Source of the DNA: Oceanospirillum maris DSM 6286
GTDB lineage: Bacteria; Pseudomonadota; Gammaproteobacteria; Pseudomonadales; Halomonadaceae
Direction: 5' to 3'
Length of the DNA stretch: 64,000 bases
Assembly (NCBI RefSeq): GCF_000422865.1
Contig: NZ_KE383937.1
Coordinates: forward strand, 254,813 to 318,812
The notes beneath the pieces were generated by a model that was not told the origin of the DNA, did no database searches, and worked only from the letters and a program-made list of their open reading frames with translations. Position numbers and translations under genes: made by a program. This document shows, one piece after another, positions 1 through 8,512 of this stretch (the stretch's first letter is position 1; every line of letters begins with the position of its first letter).

Positions 1-2298
1 GGTAAGCGCACCATGCTTAAGCGCTTTTTAACCCAGCATGCCAGCAGTCAGCCAGTGCCTGATGATTGGTGCTATGTCAACAATTTTGAATCTCCTCGTC
101 AGCCTTGGGCGCTTCGTTTACCCGGTGGTATGGCGGTGCAGTTGAAAAAAGATATGGAAGCGCTAACCAAAGAGTTGCGCCATGCCATTCCTGCAGCGTT
201 TGAGCAAGAAAGCTTTGTCGAAAAAGCGGAATCGATTCGAGAGGACTTTTCTGAACAACAAGACACCATGCTCAAAGAGGTTGCGGCTAAAGCGGCTGAA
301 CATCGCTTAAAGCTTATTTTACAAAACCCCGGTGGTTACTCCTTTATCCCCATTGATACTGAGGGGGAAGCCTACGGTGTTAAAGAATTTAACAGCCTGT
401 CAGATGAAGAGCGTGACGTATTTCGTGACGGTATAGAGCTGATGGAAAAAGAATTGCGGCTGGCTCTGCGTGAACTGGCGCACATGGAGAAAGATATCCG
501 TGAGAAGCAGCAGCAGCTCAATGAAAATATTACGCTGACCGCCATTCAGCATTGGTTGGCTGAGTTGCATGATAAATACGCTGAACATGGGCGTGTGATC
601 GAATATCTGAATGCTTTGCAAAAAGATTTGGTTGAGAATGTCGAAATTTTCTTAGAAGAAGATGAAAACGCAGATGCCGTAACCCGTGCCTCACCCGATC
701 ATAAAATTCCCGCTCGTTATCAGATCAATGTAATGACCAGCAATAAAGCCGATGCTGGCGCGCCCTTGGTTTTTGAGGATATGCCGACCCACAACAACTT
801 GGTCGGTCATCTTGAAAATGTCACTTACATGGGCACCGTTGCAACAGACTTTTCCCTTATTCGCCCGGGAGCACTGCACAAAGCTAACGGCGGATTCTTG
901 ATTCTGGATGCGGGTAAGTTGCTACAACAACCTTATGCGTGGGATGGCTTAAAGCTGGCCCTGCGTACCGGTTGCCTACGGATTGATACCTTAGAAAAGC
1001 AATTAACCCTATCGGGCAATGTTAGCCTAGAACCTGAACCGATGGCGTTAAATGTCACCATCGCTTTGCTTGGTGATGCAGAACAATATTATTTACTGCA
1101 GCAGTACGATCCTGATTTTAGTGAGCTGTTTAAGGTACTGGCCGAATTTGAAAGTGATATGCCGCGTACAGAGGAAAATGAAGGCCTTTATGCTCGGTTG
1201 GTTAGCTCTATGGTGAGCGATGATAATTTATTGCCGCTCAATCGTGATGCGTTAATGAAGGTTATTGAGATAGGCGCTCGTCAGGCAGAGCATCAAAATC
1301 GATTGTCACTGAATGCTGCGGACCTAAAGCACCTGCTGAGAGAATCTCACTACTGTGCTGAGGCGGAGCAAAAAAAGCAGGTTGATGCTCAAGCCGTTGA
1401 CCAAGCTCTTGCTGGCCGAGAGCACCGTTCTGGGCATATTCGTGAGCGGATGTTTAATAATATCCATACCGGCACTATTTTGATTGATGTTACCGGTGAA
1501 AAAGTCGGGCAAGTTAATGGTTTAACGGTACTGCGAATAGGTGAAAGCGAATTTGGTCAGCCAAGCCGTATCACCGGGCGTGTGCGCTATGGCAATGGCG
1601 AAGTCTTGGATATCGAGCGTAGTGTGCAGCTTGGTGGTGCTTTGCATTCTAAAGGCATCATGATATTAAGTGCTTTTCTGAATGCTCAATTCGGACAAGA
1701 TGATAGCTTACCATTGGCGGCCAGTTTAGCCTTTGAACAGTCCTATCATGGTGTAGATGGAGATAGCGCTTCTCTTGGCGAGCTTGTTTGTTTGCTTTCT
1801 GCCATGTCTGAAGTACCGGTTAAACAATCGATTGCCGTAACGGGGTCGATTAACCAGTTTGGTGAAGTCCAGCCGATTGGTGGTGTGAATGAAAAAATTG
1901 AAGGCTTTTTTGCCACCTGCGAAAACCGAGGCTTAACGGGGGATCAAGGTGTGATCATCCCTATTCAAAACATTGATAACCTGATGCTCAACGATAATGT
2001 TATTGAAGCTTGTGCCGCAGGCCAATTTACCATTTACGCCGTAGAGCATGTGGACCAAGCGGTTAAATTGATGCTGGGATTTACCGCTGGCTCGCCTAAT
2101 AAAAAAGGTCGTTTTGCGAAGAATACCCTGTATCGAATCATACAGGCACGCTTAGACTCTTTGCGTCACAATGGTCAAAAGAAACGAAAAAAGCCTGCTA
2201 AAAACTCGGCGGCTAAGGTCTCCATTGTTAATAAAAAAGCTATGAATAAAAAAGAGATAAATAAAAAAGAGATAAATAAGAAGGTGACTAAAAAATGA
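1..2298 (+). CDS. Lon-family ATP-dependent protease (LonB/YcbZ-like), 5' end outside window
   Basis: The reading frame is open from base 1, and the first four codons read G-K-R-T, which fits the end of a Walker A motif. The true start and about 70-80 residues, including most of the P-loop, therefore lie left of the window. Counting from the ATG at base 13, the C-terminal peptidase domain carries the Ser-Lys dyad: S585 in VDGDSASLGE and K628 in GGVNEKIEGF. They are 43 residues apart, the same spacing as in E. coli Lon (S679/K722). The middle part (PGALHKANGGFLIL, DPDFSELFKVL) is typical of the proteobacterial Lon-related AAA proteases of about 790-810 residues. The tail is a Lys/Asn-rich repeat (NKKEINKKEINKK). 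It probably degrades unfolded or regulatory proteins in the cytoplasm. The stop overlaps the next start by 4 bases, so the two are co-translated. Confidence 0.9.
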   Translation, partial: GKRTMLKRFLTQHASSQPVPDDWCYVNNFESPRQPWALRLPGGMAVQLKKDMEALTKELRHAIPAAFEQESFVEKAESIREDFSEQQDTMLKEVAAKAAEHRLKLILQNPGGYSFIPIDTEGEAYGVKEFNSLSDEERDVFRDGIELMEKELRLALRELAHMEKDIREKQQQLNENITLTAIQHWLAELHDKYAEHGRVIEYLNALQKDLVENVEIFLEEDENADAVTRASPDHKIPARYQINVMTSNKADAGAPLVFEDMPTHNNLVGHLENVTYMGTVATDFSLIRPGALHKANGGFLILDAGKLLQQPYAWDGLKLALRTGCLRIDTLEKQLTLSGNVSLEPEPMALNVTIALLGDAEQYYLLQQYDPDFSELFKVLAEFESDMPRTEENEGLYARLVSSMVSDDNLLPLNRDALMKVIEIGARQAEHQNRLSLNAADLKHLLRESHYCAEAEQKKQVDAQAVDQALAGREHRSGHIRERMFNNIHTGTILIDVTGEKVGQVNGLTVLRIGESEFGQPSRITGRVRYGNGEVLDIERSVQLGGALHSKGIMILSAFLNAQFGQDDSLPLAASLAFEQSYHGVDGDSASLGELVCLLSAMSEVPVKQSIAVTGSINQFGEVQPIGGVNEKIEGFFATCENRGLTGDQGVIIPIQNIDNLMLNDNVIEACAAGQFTIYAVEHVDQAVKLMLGFTAGSPNKKGRFAKNTLYRIIQARLDSLRHNGQKKRKKPAKNSAAKVSIVNKKAMNKKEINKKEINKKVTKK

Positions 2299-2741
2299 CT
2301 TATCCGTTAGCTCTGCTACTGGTCATTATCGCAGTAGCTATTATTGTGGCTCTAGGTGTCTATGCGCAAAGGCTGCGTAAGCAAGTGCAAGCGCGAGAGC
2401 AAGCCTTGCAGGATGTTGTGGATCAAGCCCGCGTTAAAACCTTAGAAAATGTATATATTATCGCCCAAGCCTTGCTCGATGAGCAGGTTGATGTCATGGA
2501 AGCGAGTTTACGCATTCGTACTCTAATTGATATTATTGAGCCTGACTGGTTTGAGCTTGAGCCAATGAAAGTTTTTGCTGAAATCACCTTGAGAGGAGGG
2601 CATCTAGCCACCCATCAAGCCCGTAAAGATTTATCAAAGCAAGAGCGAATGAAACAGGACATGGAGCGTATCTCCCTAGAGGGCGAGTATTACGATGCGG
2701 CTCTTGAAGGGGCACGTTGGTTGCTAAAACAAAAGACTTAA
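2295..2741 (+). CDS. DUF2489 membrane-anchored protein
   Basis: A 148-residue protein with one N-terminal membrane helix (about residues 3-23), a short basic stretch (RLRKQVQ), then a soluble helical domain containing the IDIIEPDWFELEP segment. This pattern matches DUF2489, a gammaproteobacterial family of unknown function. Its ATG overlaps the TGA of the Lon-like protease gene, so expression is coupled. It could be an accessory or a membrane-localised partner of the protease, but nothing in the sequence proves a functional link. The family assignment is from memory of its sequence pattern. Confidence 0.75.
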   Translation: MTYPLALLLVIIAVAIIVALGVYAQRLRKQVQAREQALQDVVDQARVKTLENVYIIAQALLDEQVDVMEASLRIRTLIDIIEPDWFELEPMKVFAEITLRGGHLATHQARKDLSKQERMKQDMERISLEGEYYDAALEGARWLLKQKT

Positions 2742-2762
2742 GCTGCAAAACCGGAATCAGCC

Positions 2763-3227
2763 ATGATTAATATTAACGACAAATTAAAAGCCCTGCGTAC
2801 TGGCGATGGTACAAAGCGCGCCCGAACCAAAGAAACCAGCCGTATTGGAAAGACCCGCTCTTTTACCGATCATTTAGTACAGCAGGTTGATGAAGTTAGT
2901 CGTCCTTCTTTAAATGAAGAGCTTAACTTTATTCGGCAGGCGCTAGAAGATGCGGGTAATACGCTAGAGCGCAACCCTACTATTGGTAACTTAGAAATTT
3001 ATCGGGTACTGCTGAGCAATCTTGTCGGTAAGGCGACCCAAGGCGCCTATGAGGTTGAAGGCGTTGGCCCAGGTTGGAGCTTAACGGATAAACACCATGT
3101 CATTCGAAGAATTGATGAAGAAGTAGAGGGGCTTTTACTGTTGGTATTAGATGAGCAAAAAGATGCGCTGAAAATTGCCGCCAAGTTAACCCATCTAAAA
3201 GGTTTGGTGGTTGATTTACTGTATTAA
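2763..3227 (+). CDS. YaaR/DUF327 family protein
   Basis: A 154-residue, charged, mostly helical cytoplasmic protein without signal peptide or membrane segment. The elements FTDHLVQQVDE, LNEELNFIRQALEDAG, NLEIYRVLLSNLV and the C-terminal THLKGLVVDLLY fit the DUF327 (YaaR) pattern, which usually ends in G-L-x-x-D-L. Function is unknown. It starts 21 bases after the DUF2489 gene and is followed directly by an intrinsic terminator, so it is the last gene of a three-gene unit with the Lon-like protease. Confidence 0.72.
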   Translation: MININDKLKALRTGDGTKRARTKETSRIGKTRSFTDHLVQQVDEVSRPSLNEELNFIRQALEDAGNTLERNPTIGNLEIYRVLLSNLVGKATQGAYEVEGVGPGWSLTDKHHVIRRIDEEVEGLLLLVLDEQKDALKIAAKLTHLKGLVVDLLY

Positions 3228-3267
3228 GTCGTAGCGGTGTTAAATGTAAAATTTATAAATTAGATTA

Positions 3268-3297
3268 AGCGGCTGTTAAACAGGTCGCTTTTTTTTG
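3268..3297 (+). terminator. Intrinsic terminator of the Lon-like protease unit
   Basis: The stem AGCGgCTGTT...AACAGgtCGCT is followed by eight T. It lies 40 bases after the stop of the DUF327 gene. Confidence 0.85.
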
Positions 3298-3313
3298 ACT
3301 TAAAATAAGATGC

Positions 3314-3346
3314 AAAAAAAAGCCCCCACCAAAGATGGCGGGGGCG
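3314..3346 (-). terminator. Intrinsic terminator, minus strand
   Basis: Read on the minus strand, CCCCCGCC...GGTGGGGG forms an eight-pair GC stem followed by a run of U (A-tract at 3314-3321 on the plus strand). There is no minus-strand protein gene upstream for it to serve. Confidence 0.88.
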
Positions 3347-3538
3347 GAAGTCATATGCAAGAGCTAACAGAGGATTCTCTCAAAAAAGAGAACTTTCTAT
3401 CAACGACTACCCTAGACGTCGATAAGAAAGCGTACAGAGAAAATAGCGATCTCAAAGAGATTACTAAACGCTGAACAAATCCGTTTGCAAATTTATTACG
3501 CGCCTTCAAACACAAGAAAATGCAGCGCGACCCTATGG
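3314..3538 (-). ncRNA. Candidate small RNA, about 225 nt
   Basis: No convincing gene exists between 3228 and 3890, yet the minus strand has a complete transcription unit. There is a sigma-70-like promoter (TTGACC, 17-base spacer, TAGTAT) at 3573-3545 and a strong intrinsic terminator at 3346-3314 with eight U. The predicted transcript contains further stem-loops: a GCGCGCC...GCGC hairpin near its 5' end and TTCTCT/AGAGAA near 3370-3390. A 64-codon frame on this strand starts at a TTG without a ribosome-binding site and has an unconvincing protein sequence. I do not recognise it as 6S, SRP, tmRNA, RNase P or a GGA-rich CsrB/RsmZ RNA. Boundaries are inferred from the promoter and terminator. 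Confidence 0.5.
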
Positions 3539-3544
3539 CGCGCA

Positions 3545-3573
3545 ATACTAAAGGCGAAGCCTCTTGCGGTCAA
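3545..3573 (-). promoter_or_regulatory. Sigma-70-like promoter of the candidate small RNA
   Basis: Minus-strand TTGACC (3573-3568) is separated by 17 bases from TAGTAT (3550-3545). The predicted start is near 3538. Confidence 0.5.
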
Positions 3574-3889
3574 TCCAATTAGGTTGGTTTTAATGTAAAT
3601 AAAGGTTTACGCATTGTGATTATTCTATTGGTCTATTTAATTTTGGAATAATCAACTAGAAATGATGGATTGCTAAGAATGGCTGTTTTATCAGAGTTGA
3701 CGGTTGTTTTTATTGCTACGACAGGGCTCTATCCACAGAAAAAGCACTAAATCTGAACGATAAGATAGTAATTGCCCACCTTAAAGCATTGTCTACCCTT
3801 TCCGTCAGCTTGTATTATAAGAGTCTCTATTCACGCATAATAATAACGAAATTTGATAAGCGATAACTCATACAAAAGGTTGCTAAGCG

Positions 3890-4465
3890 ATGACCCATCA
3901 AGTCGAATTTTTTTACGATATTGTTAGCCCTTATAGCTACTTAGCTGCTGTGCAGCTTGAAGAGCTAGCGCAGCAGACTGATTCTGAAATACTCTGGCAG
4001 CCGATGTTTCTGCCTGGTCTTTTTAAGTTAATTGGTAATCAGCCGCCTCAAACATTGCCCGAGCGTAAACATTATTTGTTCGAGCAAGATCTACCGCGTA
4101 TGGCGCGCTTTTTACAAGTGCCTTACAACAAGCCCGAGAGCTTTCCTTCTAATACGGTTTATCTCATGCGCGCCCTGATGAGCATTAAAGACAACCGCCA
4201 GCGTATGGAAAAGAGCTTAGCCCTTTATGAGCTTTATTGGGGGGAAGGCCAAGACGTTGCAACGGATCAGGTGATTTTATCGGTTCTGGGTGAAGAGGCG
4301 CTTGAGTTTGCTAAAAGCGATCAAGGTAAGGCGGTATTAATGGACAATACTCAGCGTGCGGCTGATAAAGGTGCTTTTGGTGCCCCAACACTGTTTGTTG
4401 GTGATGAAATGTTTTTTGGCTGTGACCGTATTCCTCAGCTAAAGCATCATTTACAGCGGCTTTAG
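3890..4465 (+). CDS. 2-hydroxychromene-2-carboxylate isomerase / kappa-GST-like DsbA-fold protein
   Basis: A 191-residue thioredoxin-fold protein. It opens with a beta strand and the SPYSYLA motif (S13-A19), where kappa-class GST/HCCA isomerases place the glutathione-binding Ser. It ends with GAPTLFVGDEMFFGCDR, the cis-Pro region and typical C-terminus of this family. There is no CxxC, so it is not a disulfide oxidoreductase. The family uses glutathione to isomerise ring-opened aromatic intermediates. No other naphthalene-type degradation genes lie nearby, so the real substrate is unknown and the name reflects family only. It is monocistronic in appearance, with a long upstream gap and ribE 57 bases downstream. 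Confidence 0.82.
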   Translation: MTHQVEFFYDIVSPYSYLAAVQLEELAQQTDSEILWQPMFLPGLFKLIGNQPPQTLPERKHYLFEQDLPRMARFLQVPYNKPESFPSNTVYLMRALMSIKDNRQRMEKSLALYELYWGEGQDVATDQVILSVLGEEALEFAKSDQGKAVLMDNTQRAADKGAFGAPTLFVGDEMFFGCDRIPQLKHHLQRL

Positions 4466-4522
4466 ATAGGTATTTTGCCTGCATTAATACAGATACTTAC
4501 ATGACCTAGCACAGGAAACTCT

Positions 4523-5143
4523 ATGTTTACCGGCATTGTTCAAGGCACTGCGATACTGATCAATTTAGTTGAGAAAGAAGATTTTCGTACTCACGTTATG
4601 GCTATGACAGGCCGCTTGACTCAAAATTTAGTAGTAGGGGCTAGCGTTGCCCATAATGGTTGCTGCTTAACAGTAACGAACATTAGAGGCAACAAGGTCA
4701 GCTTTGATCTGATGGAAGAAACCTTACGTCTGACGAATCTTGGTGATTTGCAAGTGGGTGATTCGGTGAATATCGAACGGGCTGCCCGTTTTGGTGATGA
4801 AATTGGTGGTCACGCCATGTCAGGCCATATTATGTGTACTACAGATGTGGTGAGTGTTCTTGAATCTGATAATAACTATCGTATTTGGTTTGGTCTGCCC
4901 AAGGGTTATGAGAAGTATGTGTTTGAAAAGGGTTATATCGGTATTGATGGCATAAGCCTTACCGTTGGTGAGATCGAAAACGGTTGTTTCTGTGTCAATT
5001 TGATACCAGAAACCCTAGAGCGAACCGTTATTGGTCAGCGCATGATTGGCAGCCGCATCAATATTGAAATTGACCCACAGACCCAAGCAATTGTGGATAC
5101 GGTTGAGCGAGTGATGGCGCAAAATACAGCACTTAAAAGCTAA
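4523..5143 (+). CDS. ribE: Riboflavin synthase (alpha chain)
   Basis: Catalyses the dismutation of two 6,7-dimethyl-8-ribityllumazine molecules to riboflavin, the last step of the pathway. The 206-residue protein starts with the hallmark MFTGIVQGTA and consists of two tandem lumazine-binding domains. The first carries GASVAHNGCCLTV, SFDLMEETLR and IGGHAMSGHI; the second carries YIGIDGISLTVGE and NLIPETLERT. It matches E. coli RibE (also called RibC) almost motif for motif. A purine-rich AGGAAACT precedes the ATG. It stands apart from ribB at 6864-7532, and no FMN riboswitch is visible in front of this gene. Confidence 0.96.
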   Translation: MFTGIVQGTAILINLVEKEDFRTHVMAMTGRLTQNLVVGASVAHNGCCLTVTNIRGNKVSFDLMEETLRLTNLGDLQVGDSVNIERAARFGDEIGGHAMSGHIMCTTDVVSVLESDNNYRIWFGLPKGYEKYVFEKGYIGIDGISLTVGEIENGCFCVNLIPETLERTVIGQRMIGSRINIEIDPQTQAIVDTVERVMAQNTALKS

Positions 5144-5194
5144 AACAGTACACGCCCAAGGCTAAAGTGATAAAAGCACCGAAAAAGGGTTAAT

Positions 5195-5226
5195 AAAAAA
5201 AGAGCATTAAAATTGCTCTTTTTTTG
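5195..5226 (+). terminator. Intrinsic terminator of ribE
   Basis: AGAGCA, a 7-base loop and TGCTCT, flanked by A-tract and T-tract, so it may work in both directions. Confidence 0.85.
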
Positions 5227-5253
5227 TGCAAATTATTTTTACGTGTGTAAAAT
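5224..5253 (+). promoter_or_regulatory. Candidate promoter of the purine permease
   Basis: TTGTGC (5224-5229) is separated by 18 bases from TAAAAT (5248-5253). A start near 5260 would give a leader of about 185 nt. Confidence 0.4.
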
Positions 5254-5259
5254 TTGTTG

Positions 5260-5444
5260 CATTGCCGTGCAACAGCGACTGTTAGCCGAAAATCGCTAGA
5301 GTTTCTGCTCTGTTTGCTCGATTTTTGCCTTACGGTTGGCTAGTATTGTTGCCATTGCAGCCGATGTTGCGGCGCCATATAGTGAAACCTGGAAATTCCC
5401 ATTTCCAGGTTTTGTCGTTTTTGGACTGGTTTAGGGCTCAACCC
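5260..5444 (+). promoter_or_regulatory. Structured 5' leader with terminator-like hairpin before the purine permease
   Basis: The leader contains a small hairpin GTTGCA...TGCAAC. About 40 bases before the start codon there is a perfect 12-pair hairpin (AAACCTGGAAAT, loop TCCC, ATTTCCAGGTTT; 5385-5412) followed by TGTCGTTTTT. A terminator-like element just upstream of a purine transporter fits transcription attenuation or a riboswitch. The sequence does not match the classical purine riboswitch core that I know, and I could not assign it to a known class. Confidence 0.45.
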
Positions 5445-6749
5445 ATGCTGGAAAAACTGTTTAAGCTTAGTGAACACAAGACCAACGTAAAAACCGAAGT
5501 TGTTGCAGGTATCACGACTTACCTAACGATGGCTTATATTATCTTTGTTAACCCATCGATTCTGGCATTAGCTGGTATGGATTACGGAGCCGTGTTCGTT
5601 GCGACCTGTCTGGCAGCGGCTATTGGCTCGCTCATTATGGGTCTTTGGGCTAATTACCCTATTGCGCTGGCTCCGGGTATGGGGCTTAACGCCTTCTTTA
5701 CCTTTACCGTTGTTATGGAGATGGGTTATAGCTGGGAATCGGCCTTAGGGGCGGTCTTTTTCTCTGGTCTGATTTTCACGGTGCTGAGCATCTTTAAAAT
5801 CCGTGAATGGATCATCAACAGTATCCCTCTATCATTACGATTAGGTATTGCTGCCGGTATTGGCCTTTTTCTAGCATTAATCGCCCTGAAAAGTGCTGGT
5901 ATTGTCGTTGCCAGCTCTGCGACGCTAGTGACTATGGGCGACCTGTCCGATCCAAAAGTGATTCTGGCGATTGTAGGTTTCTTTATTATCGTTTCTCTGT
6001 CTTACCGTCGTGTGCTGGGCTCTGTCATGATTGGTATTTTAGTGGTGACAGTTCTTTCTATGCTGCCGTTCTATGAGGGAGGCTCGTTGAATGAGCTTCA
6101 AGGCATTATGGCGATGCCGCCAAGCTTAGCTCCAACCTTTATGGCAATGGATCTAGCTGGTGCTCTAGAAGTTGGTATGCTGAGTATTATCTTTGCCTTC
6201 CTATTCGTCGATCTGTTTGATACCTCGGGTACGTTAGTGGCCGTGGCGCAACAGGGTGGCTTGCTGGATAAAGATAAACGTTTGCCTCGCTTGGGCCGTG
6301 CACTGATGTCCGATAGTACCGCTACTATGGCCGGTGCGGCTTTGGGTACTTCGACTACGACCAGTTACATTGAAAGTACCGCAGGTATCTCTGCCGGTGG
6401 TCGTACGGGCTTAACGGCTGTGGTTGTCGCGGGACTGTTTTTACTGTCGCTATTTTTTGCTCCGTTAGCAGGGTCTGTTCCGGCCTATGCAACGGCTGGC
6501 GCGCTCTTCTACGTAGCGGTATTGATGACCGGTGGTTTAGCGGAAGTGGACTGGAAGGACTTAACAGAAGCGGCCCCCGTCTTTGTTGCTGCGATTGCTA
6601 TGCCGCTGACATTCTCTATTGCTAATGGTATCGCATTTGGTTTTATCACTTACGCGGGTATCAAGCTGTTGTCTGGTCGCCGTGAAGATGTATCGTTGAG
6701 TGTTATGATTTTAGCGGCTTTGTTTGTGGCTAAATTTGTCTTTATGTAG
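5445..6749 (+). CDS. NCS2-family purine permease (AzgA-like)
   Basis: An inner-membrane proton-coupled nucleobase transporter of 434 residues with about 12 hydrophobic segments. It belongs to the AzgA (adenine/guanine/hypoxanthine) branch: VAGITTYLTMAYIIFVNP near the start, LAPGMGLNAFF in TM3, the FLFVDLFDTSGTL motif and the ALGTSTTTSYIESTAGI loop. The frame is open further upstream (from 5325), but that part has no family similarity and crosses the leader hairpin. The ATG at 5445 (MLEKLFKLSEHKT) matches family N-termini and has AGGG nine bases upstream. Substrate within the purines is inferred from the family. Confidence 0.9.
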   Translation: MLEKLFKLSEHKTNVKTEVVAGITTYLTMAYIIFVNPSILALAGMDYGAVFVATCLAAAIGSLIMGLWANYPIALAPGMGLNAFFTFTVVMEMGYSWESALGAVFFSGLIFTVLSIFKIREWIINSIPLSLRLGIAAGIGLFLALIALKSAGIVVASSATLVTMGDLSDPKVILAIVGFFIIVSLSYRRVLGSVMIGILVVTVLSMLPFYEGGSLNELQGIMAMPPSLAPTFMAMDLAGALEVGMLSIIFAFLFVDLFDTSGTLVAVAQQGGLLDKDKRLPRLGRALMSDSTATMAGAALGTSTTTSYIESTAGISAGGRTGLTAVVVAGLFLLSLFFAPLAGSVPAYATAGALFYVAVLMTGGLAEVDWKDLTEAAPVFVAAIAMPLTFSIANGIAFGFITYAGIKLLSGRREDVSLSVMILAALFVAKFVFM

Positions 6750-6803
6750 CGTTTAATGCGGTTGTAGCATCGATAGGGCTGCACATTGAATCGCGTTAAG
6801 CAA

Positions 6804-6838
6804 AAATAAATGCCGGCCTAAGGGCCGGCATTTTTTTG
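6804..6838. terminator. Bidirectional intrinsic terminator between purine permease and ribB
   Basis: ATGCCGGCC-taa-GGGCCGGCAT with A-tract on the left and seven T on the right, placed between two convergent genes. Confidence 0.92.
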
Positions 6839-6863
6839 TCTGGCGGTTAATTTTTTAGTGGCG

Positions 6864-7532
6864 TTAAGCGGCTTGGGTCTTTTGCTCGATATAGAGAACA
6901 ATATCTTCAATGGTCAGTACCGGCATCTGGTGCCTGTCGGCAAAGGTAACCACCTCGGGTAAGCGAGCCATAGTGCCATCTTCATTGGTTAGTTCACATA
7001 ACACACCGAAGGGTTTGAGACCGGCCAGTTTCATCATATCAACAGAGGCTTCTGTATGGCCTCTGCGCCCTAGAACCCCTGCTTTATTTGATTTTAACGG
7101 AAAGACATGGCCCGGTTTTTTTAGATCAGAAGCCGTTGCATTATCCGCAATAGCGGCCTGAATAGTCGTGACGCGATCCGCCGCCGACACCCCTGTTGTT
7201 ACGCCGGTAGCAGCTTCAATGCTAACGGTAAAATTGGTGTGGTTGGTGCTGGTGTTATGGCCGATCATCATTGGAAGCTGTAGCTGCTCAATCCGCTCTT
7301 CAGGTAGGCAGAGGCAGATAATGCCGGAGCACTCACGGATCATTAGAGCCATCTGAGCTGCGGTCATACTTTCCGCTGCGTAGATAAGATCGCCTTCGTT
7401 TTCCCGATGTTCATCGTCCAGCACTAGAATACCTTGCCCTTTTTGTAGCGCCGCAATTCCGCGCTCGACACGCTGAATTGGTGTACCAAAAAAGGAAAGA
7501 TTATGATTTTTTGATGGGTTTTGCTGATTCAT
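6864..7532 (-). CDS. ribB: 3,4-dihydroxy-2-butanone-4-phosphate synthase
   Basis: Converts ribulose 5-phosphate to 3,4-dihydroxy-2-butanone 4-phosphate and formate, feeding riboflavin synthesis. The 222 residues match E. coli Rib[19 protein letters not shown] (acidic metal/substrate loop), [11 protein letters not shown], the TTGVSAADR motif, PGHVFPLKS and the GHTEASVDM segment. There is no fused GTP cyclohydrolase II domain. The ATG follows AAGAGCG. The gene is controlled by the FMN riboswitch at 7677-7848, so synthesis should fall when FMN is plentiful. It ends at the bidirectional terminator shared with the purine permease. Confidence 0.97.
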   Translation of the reverse strand: MNQQNPSKNHNLSFFGTPIQRVERGIAALQKGQGILVLDDEHRENEGDLIYAAESMTAAQMALMIRECSGIICLCLPEERIEQLQLPMMIGHNTSTNHTNFTVSIEAATGVTTGVSAADRVTTIQAAIADNATASDLKKPGHVFPLKSNKAGVLGRRGHTEASVDMMKLAGLKPFGVLCELTNEDGTMARLPEVVTFADRHQMPVLTIEDIVLYIEQKTQAA

Positions 7533-7676
7533 GGTAACGCTCTTTTGAGTGAATAATAACCAGAATCAGGGCGGCAAGAGGCATATCTGCTTGACGTTAG
7601 GCATTCGTATCTTATTAAGATACGCGTACCTTTTGGCAGGTATAGCAAAACGGGCAGCCATGAAAGGCCACCTGTA

Positions 7677-7848
7677 ATTCTCTTTTATCCGGACTATAAC
7701 CGTCGGCTCTGGAGTTACACCAGATCTGCTTGACCCTATTTTTGTCATCCGTGCTTTTTTATTAAAAACATTTATGAAAAAACAGGCGCTCGTGGGCTTT
7801 CTGTAAATCAGATTTACCACCGGTGGGGAGTTTCACCCCGCCCTGAGA
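7677..7848 (-). promoter_or_regulatory. FMN riboswitch (RFN element) of ribB
   Basis: On the minus strand the conserved blocks appear in order: CAGGGCGGGGTGAAACTCCCC, ACCGGTGGTAAAT, AGCCCACGAGCG, GATCTGGTG, ACTCCAGAGCCGACGGTTATAGTCCGGAT. They form the known FMN aptamer. A short hairpin (CGTATCTT...AAGATACG, near 7602-7624) between the aptamer and ribB may be part of the expression platform. An 84-codon frame running through this element is not a gene. Confidence 0.96.
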
Positions 7849-7932
7849 ATGCAGCGCTATATTAATCAAACGGTCATGTTTACCCAAGTGAATAAATTGA
7901 TCCAAAAAAGAGATTTATTCTATTTGCCGGAT

Positions 7933-7993
7933 TCAGAGTCCAGTCTCCTTCGCCAACTGGATAAAGTGCCGGATATGCGGGTTATCTTCATCC
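7933..7993 (-). pseudogene. Remnant of the 3' end of metR
   Basis: Minus-strand translation gives DEDNPHIRHFIQLAKETGL and a stop, against DEDNPHIGRFIQLAKETGL at the C-terminus of intact metR (14901-15788). Over 51 bases (7943-7993 against 14911-14961) 45 match; four differences are synonymous and two change residues. The frame upstream of the match (up to about 8124) does not resemble a LysR protein. The remnant marks the far edge of the insertion downstream of metR. Confidence 0.8.
7943..7993 (+). repeat. Left direct repeat (metR 3' end), putative attachment site
   Basis: 51 bases in the same orientation as 14911-14961 with 45 identical positions. The similarity stops abruptly on both sides: the sequence beyond the metR stop codon and the sequence inside the island are unrelated. 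Confidence 0.8.
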
Positions 7994-8512
7994 AAATATC
8001 TGAAAACAGACTTGAGTCGTGTTGGATTGGTTAGAATGAACCGTATTAACGCTTGGGAAATACATTTTGTCATGCTTGGCGCTGAGTTAAGTTCATAGAA
8101 ATTAAAGTCGTTTTTGTAGCTCATAGTTATTCAAAAGATGTCTCAATATCTTCTGATTCTAGAAAAGAGGGCATAATGGACTTGGAAAAATTCATCAAAT
8201 TTCAAGGAGATAATTGTAGGATTTTCCAGAGGGAGCTGTGAAGAACGGAGGTGCATGCTTTTTAAGGAGGTAAGGCTTTTTGAGTGATTTTGAGTTTTTT
8301 AAAAAGTTAGTCTCCAATACATTGAAACGTTCGTATTTTAGGGTAAAAGCCTTGAATTTTTCATTATGTTGATATTTTTGCTAATGTTATTTGTTGAGTA
8401 AATGCTAGATAATTTTAATATCTTTAAGATTCAATCTGTCCTTAAATATAGGGGCAAAGTCTCACAGGCTGATTATTGGTAGCAATCACGAATTTTAGGA
8501 GTCATTTTCATA
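7994..8512. other. Non-coding left part of the island, with a short DUF1810-like fragment
   Basis: About 520 bases without a convincing gene. On the plus strand at 8176-8241 an ATG opens a 21-codon frame, MDLEKFIKFQGDNCRIFQREL, whose start resembles DUF1810-type proteins. A +1 shift after it would continue with VKNGG, so this may be a decayed gene, but the match is too short to be sure. An AGGAG at 8495 serves the following gene. No tRNA or repeat is seen. Confidence 0.3.

Noticed and set aside
3351..3545. 64-codon minus-strand frame
   Set aside because: TTG start without ribosome-binding site, no family features; better explained as part of a structured RNA.
7566..7820. 84-codon minus-strand frame upstream of ribB
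   Set aside because: It lies inside the FMN riboswitch and its expression platform.
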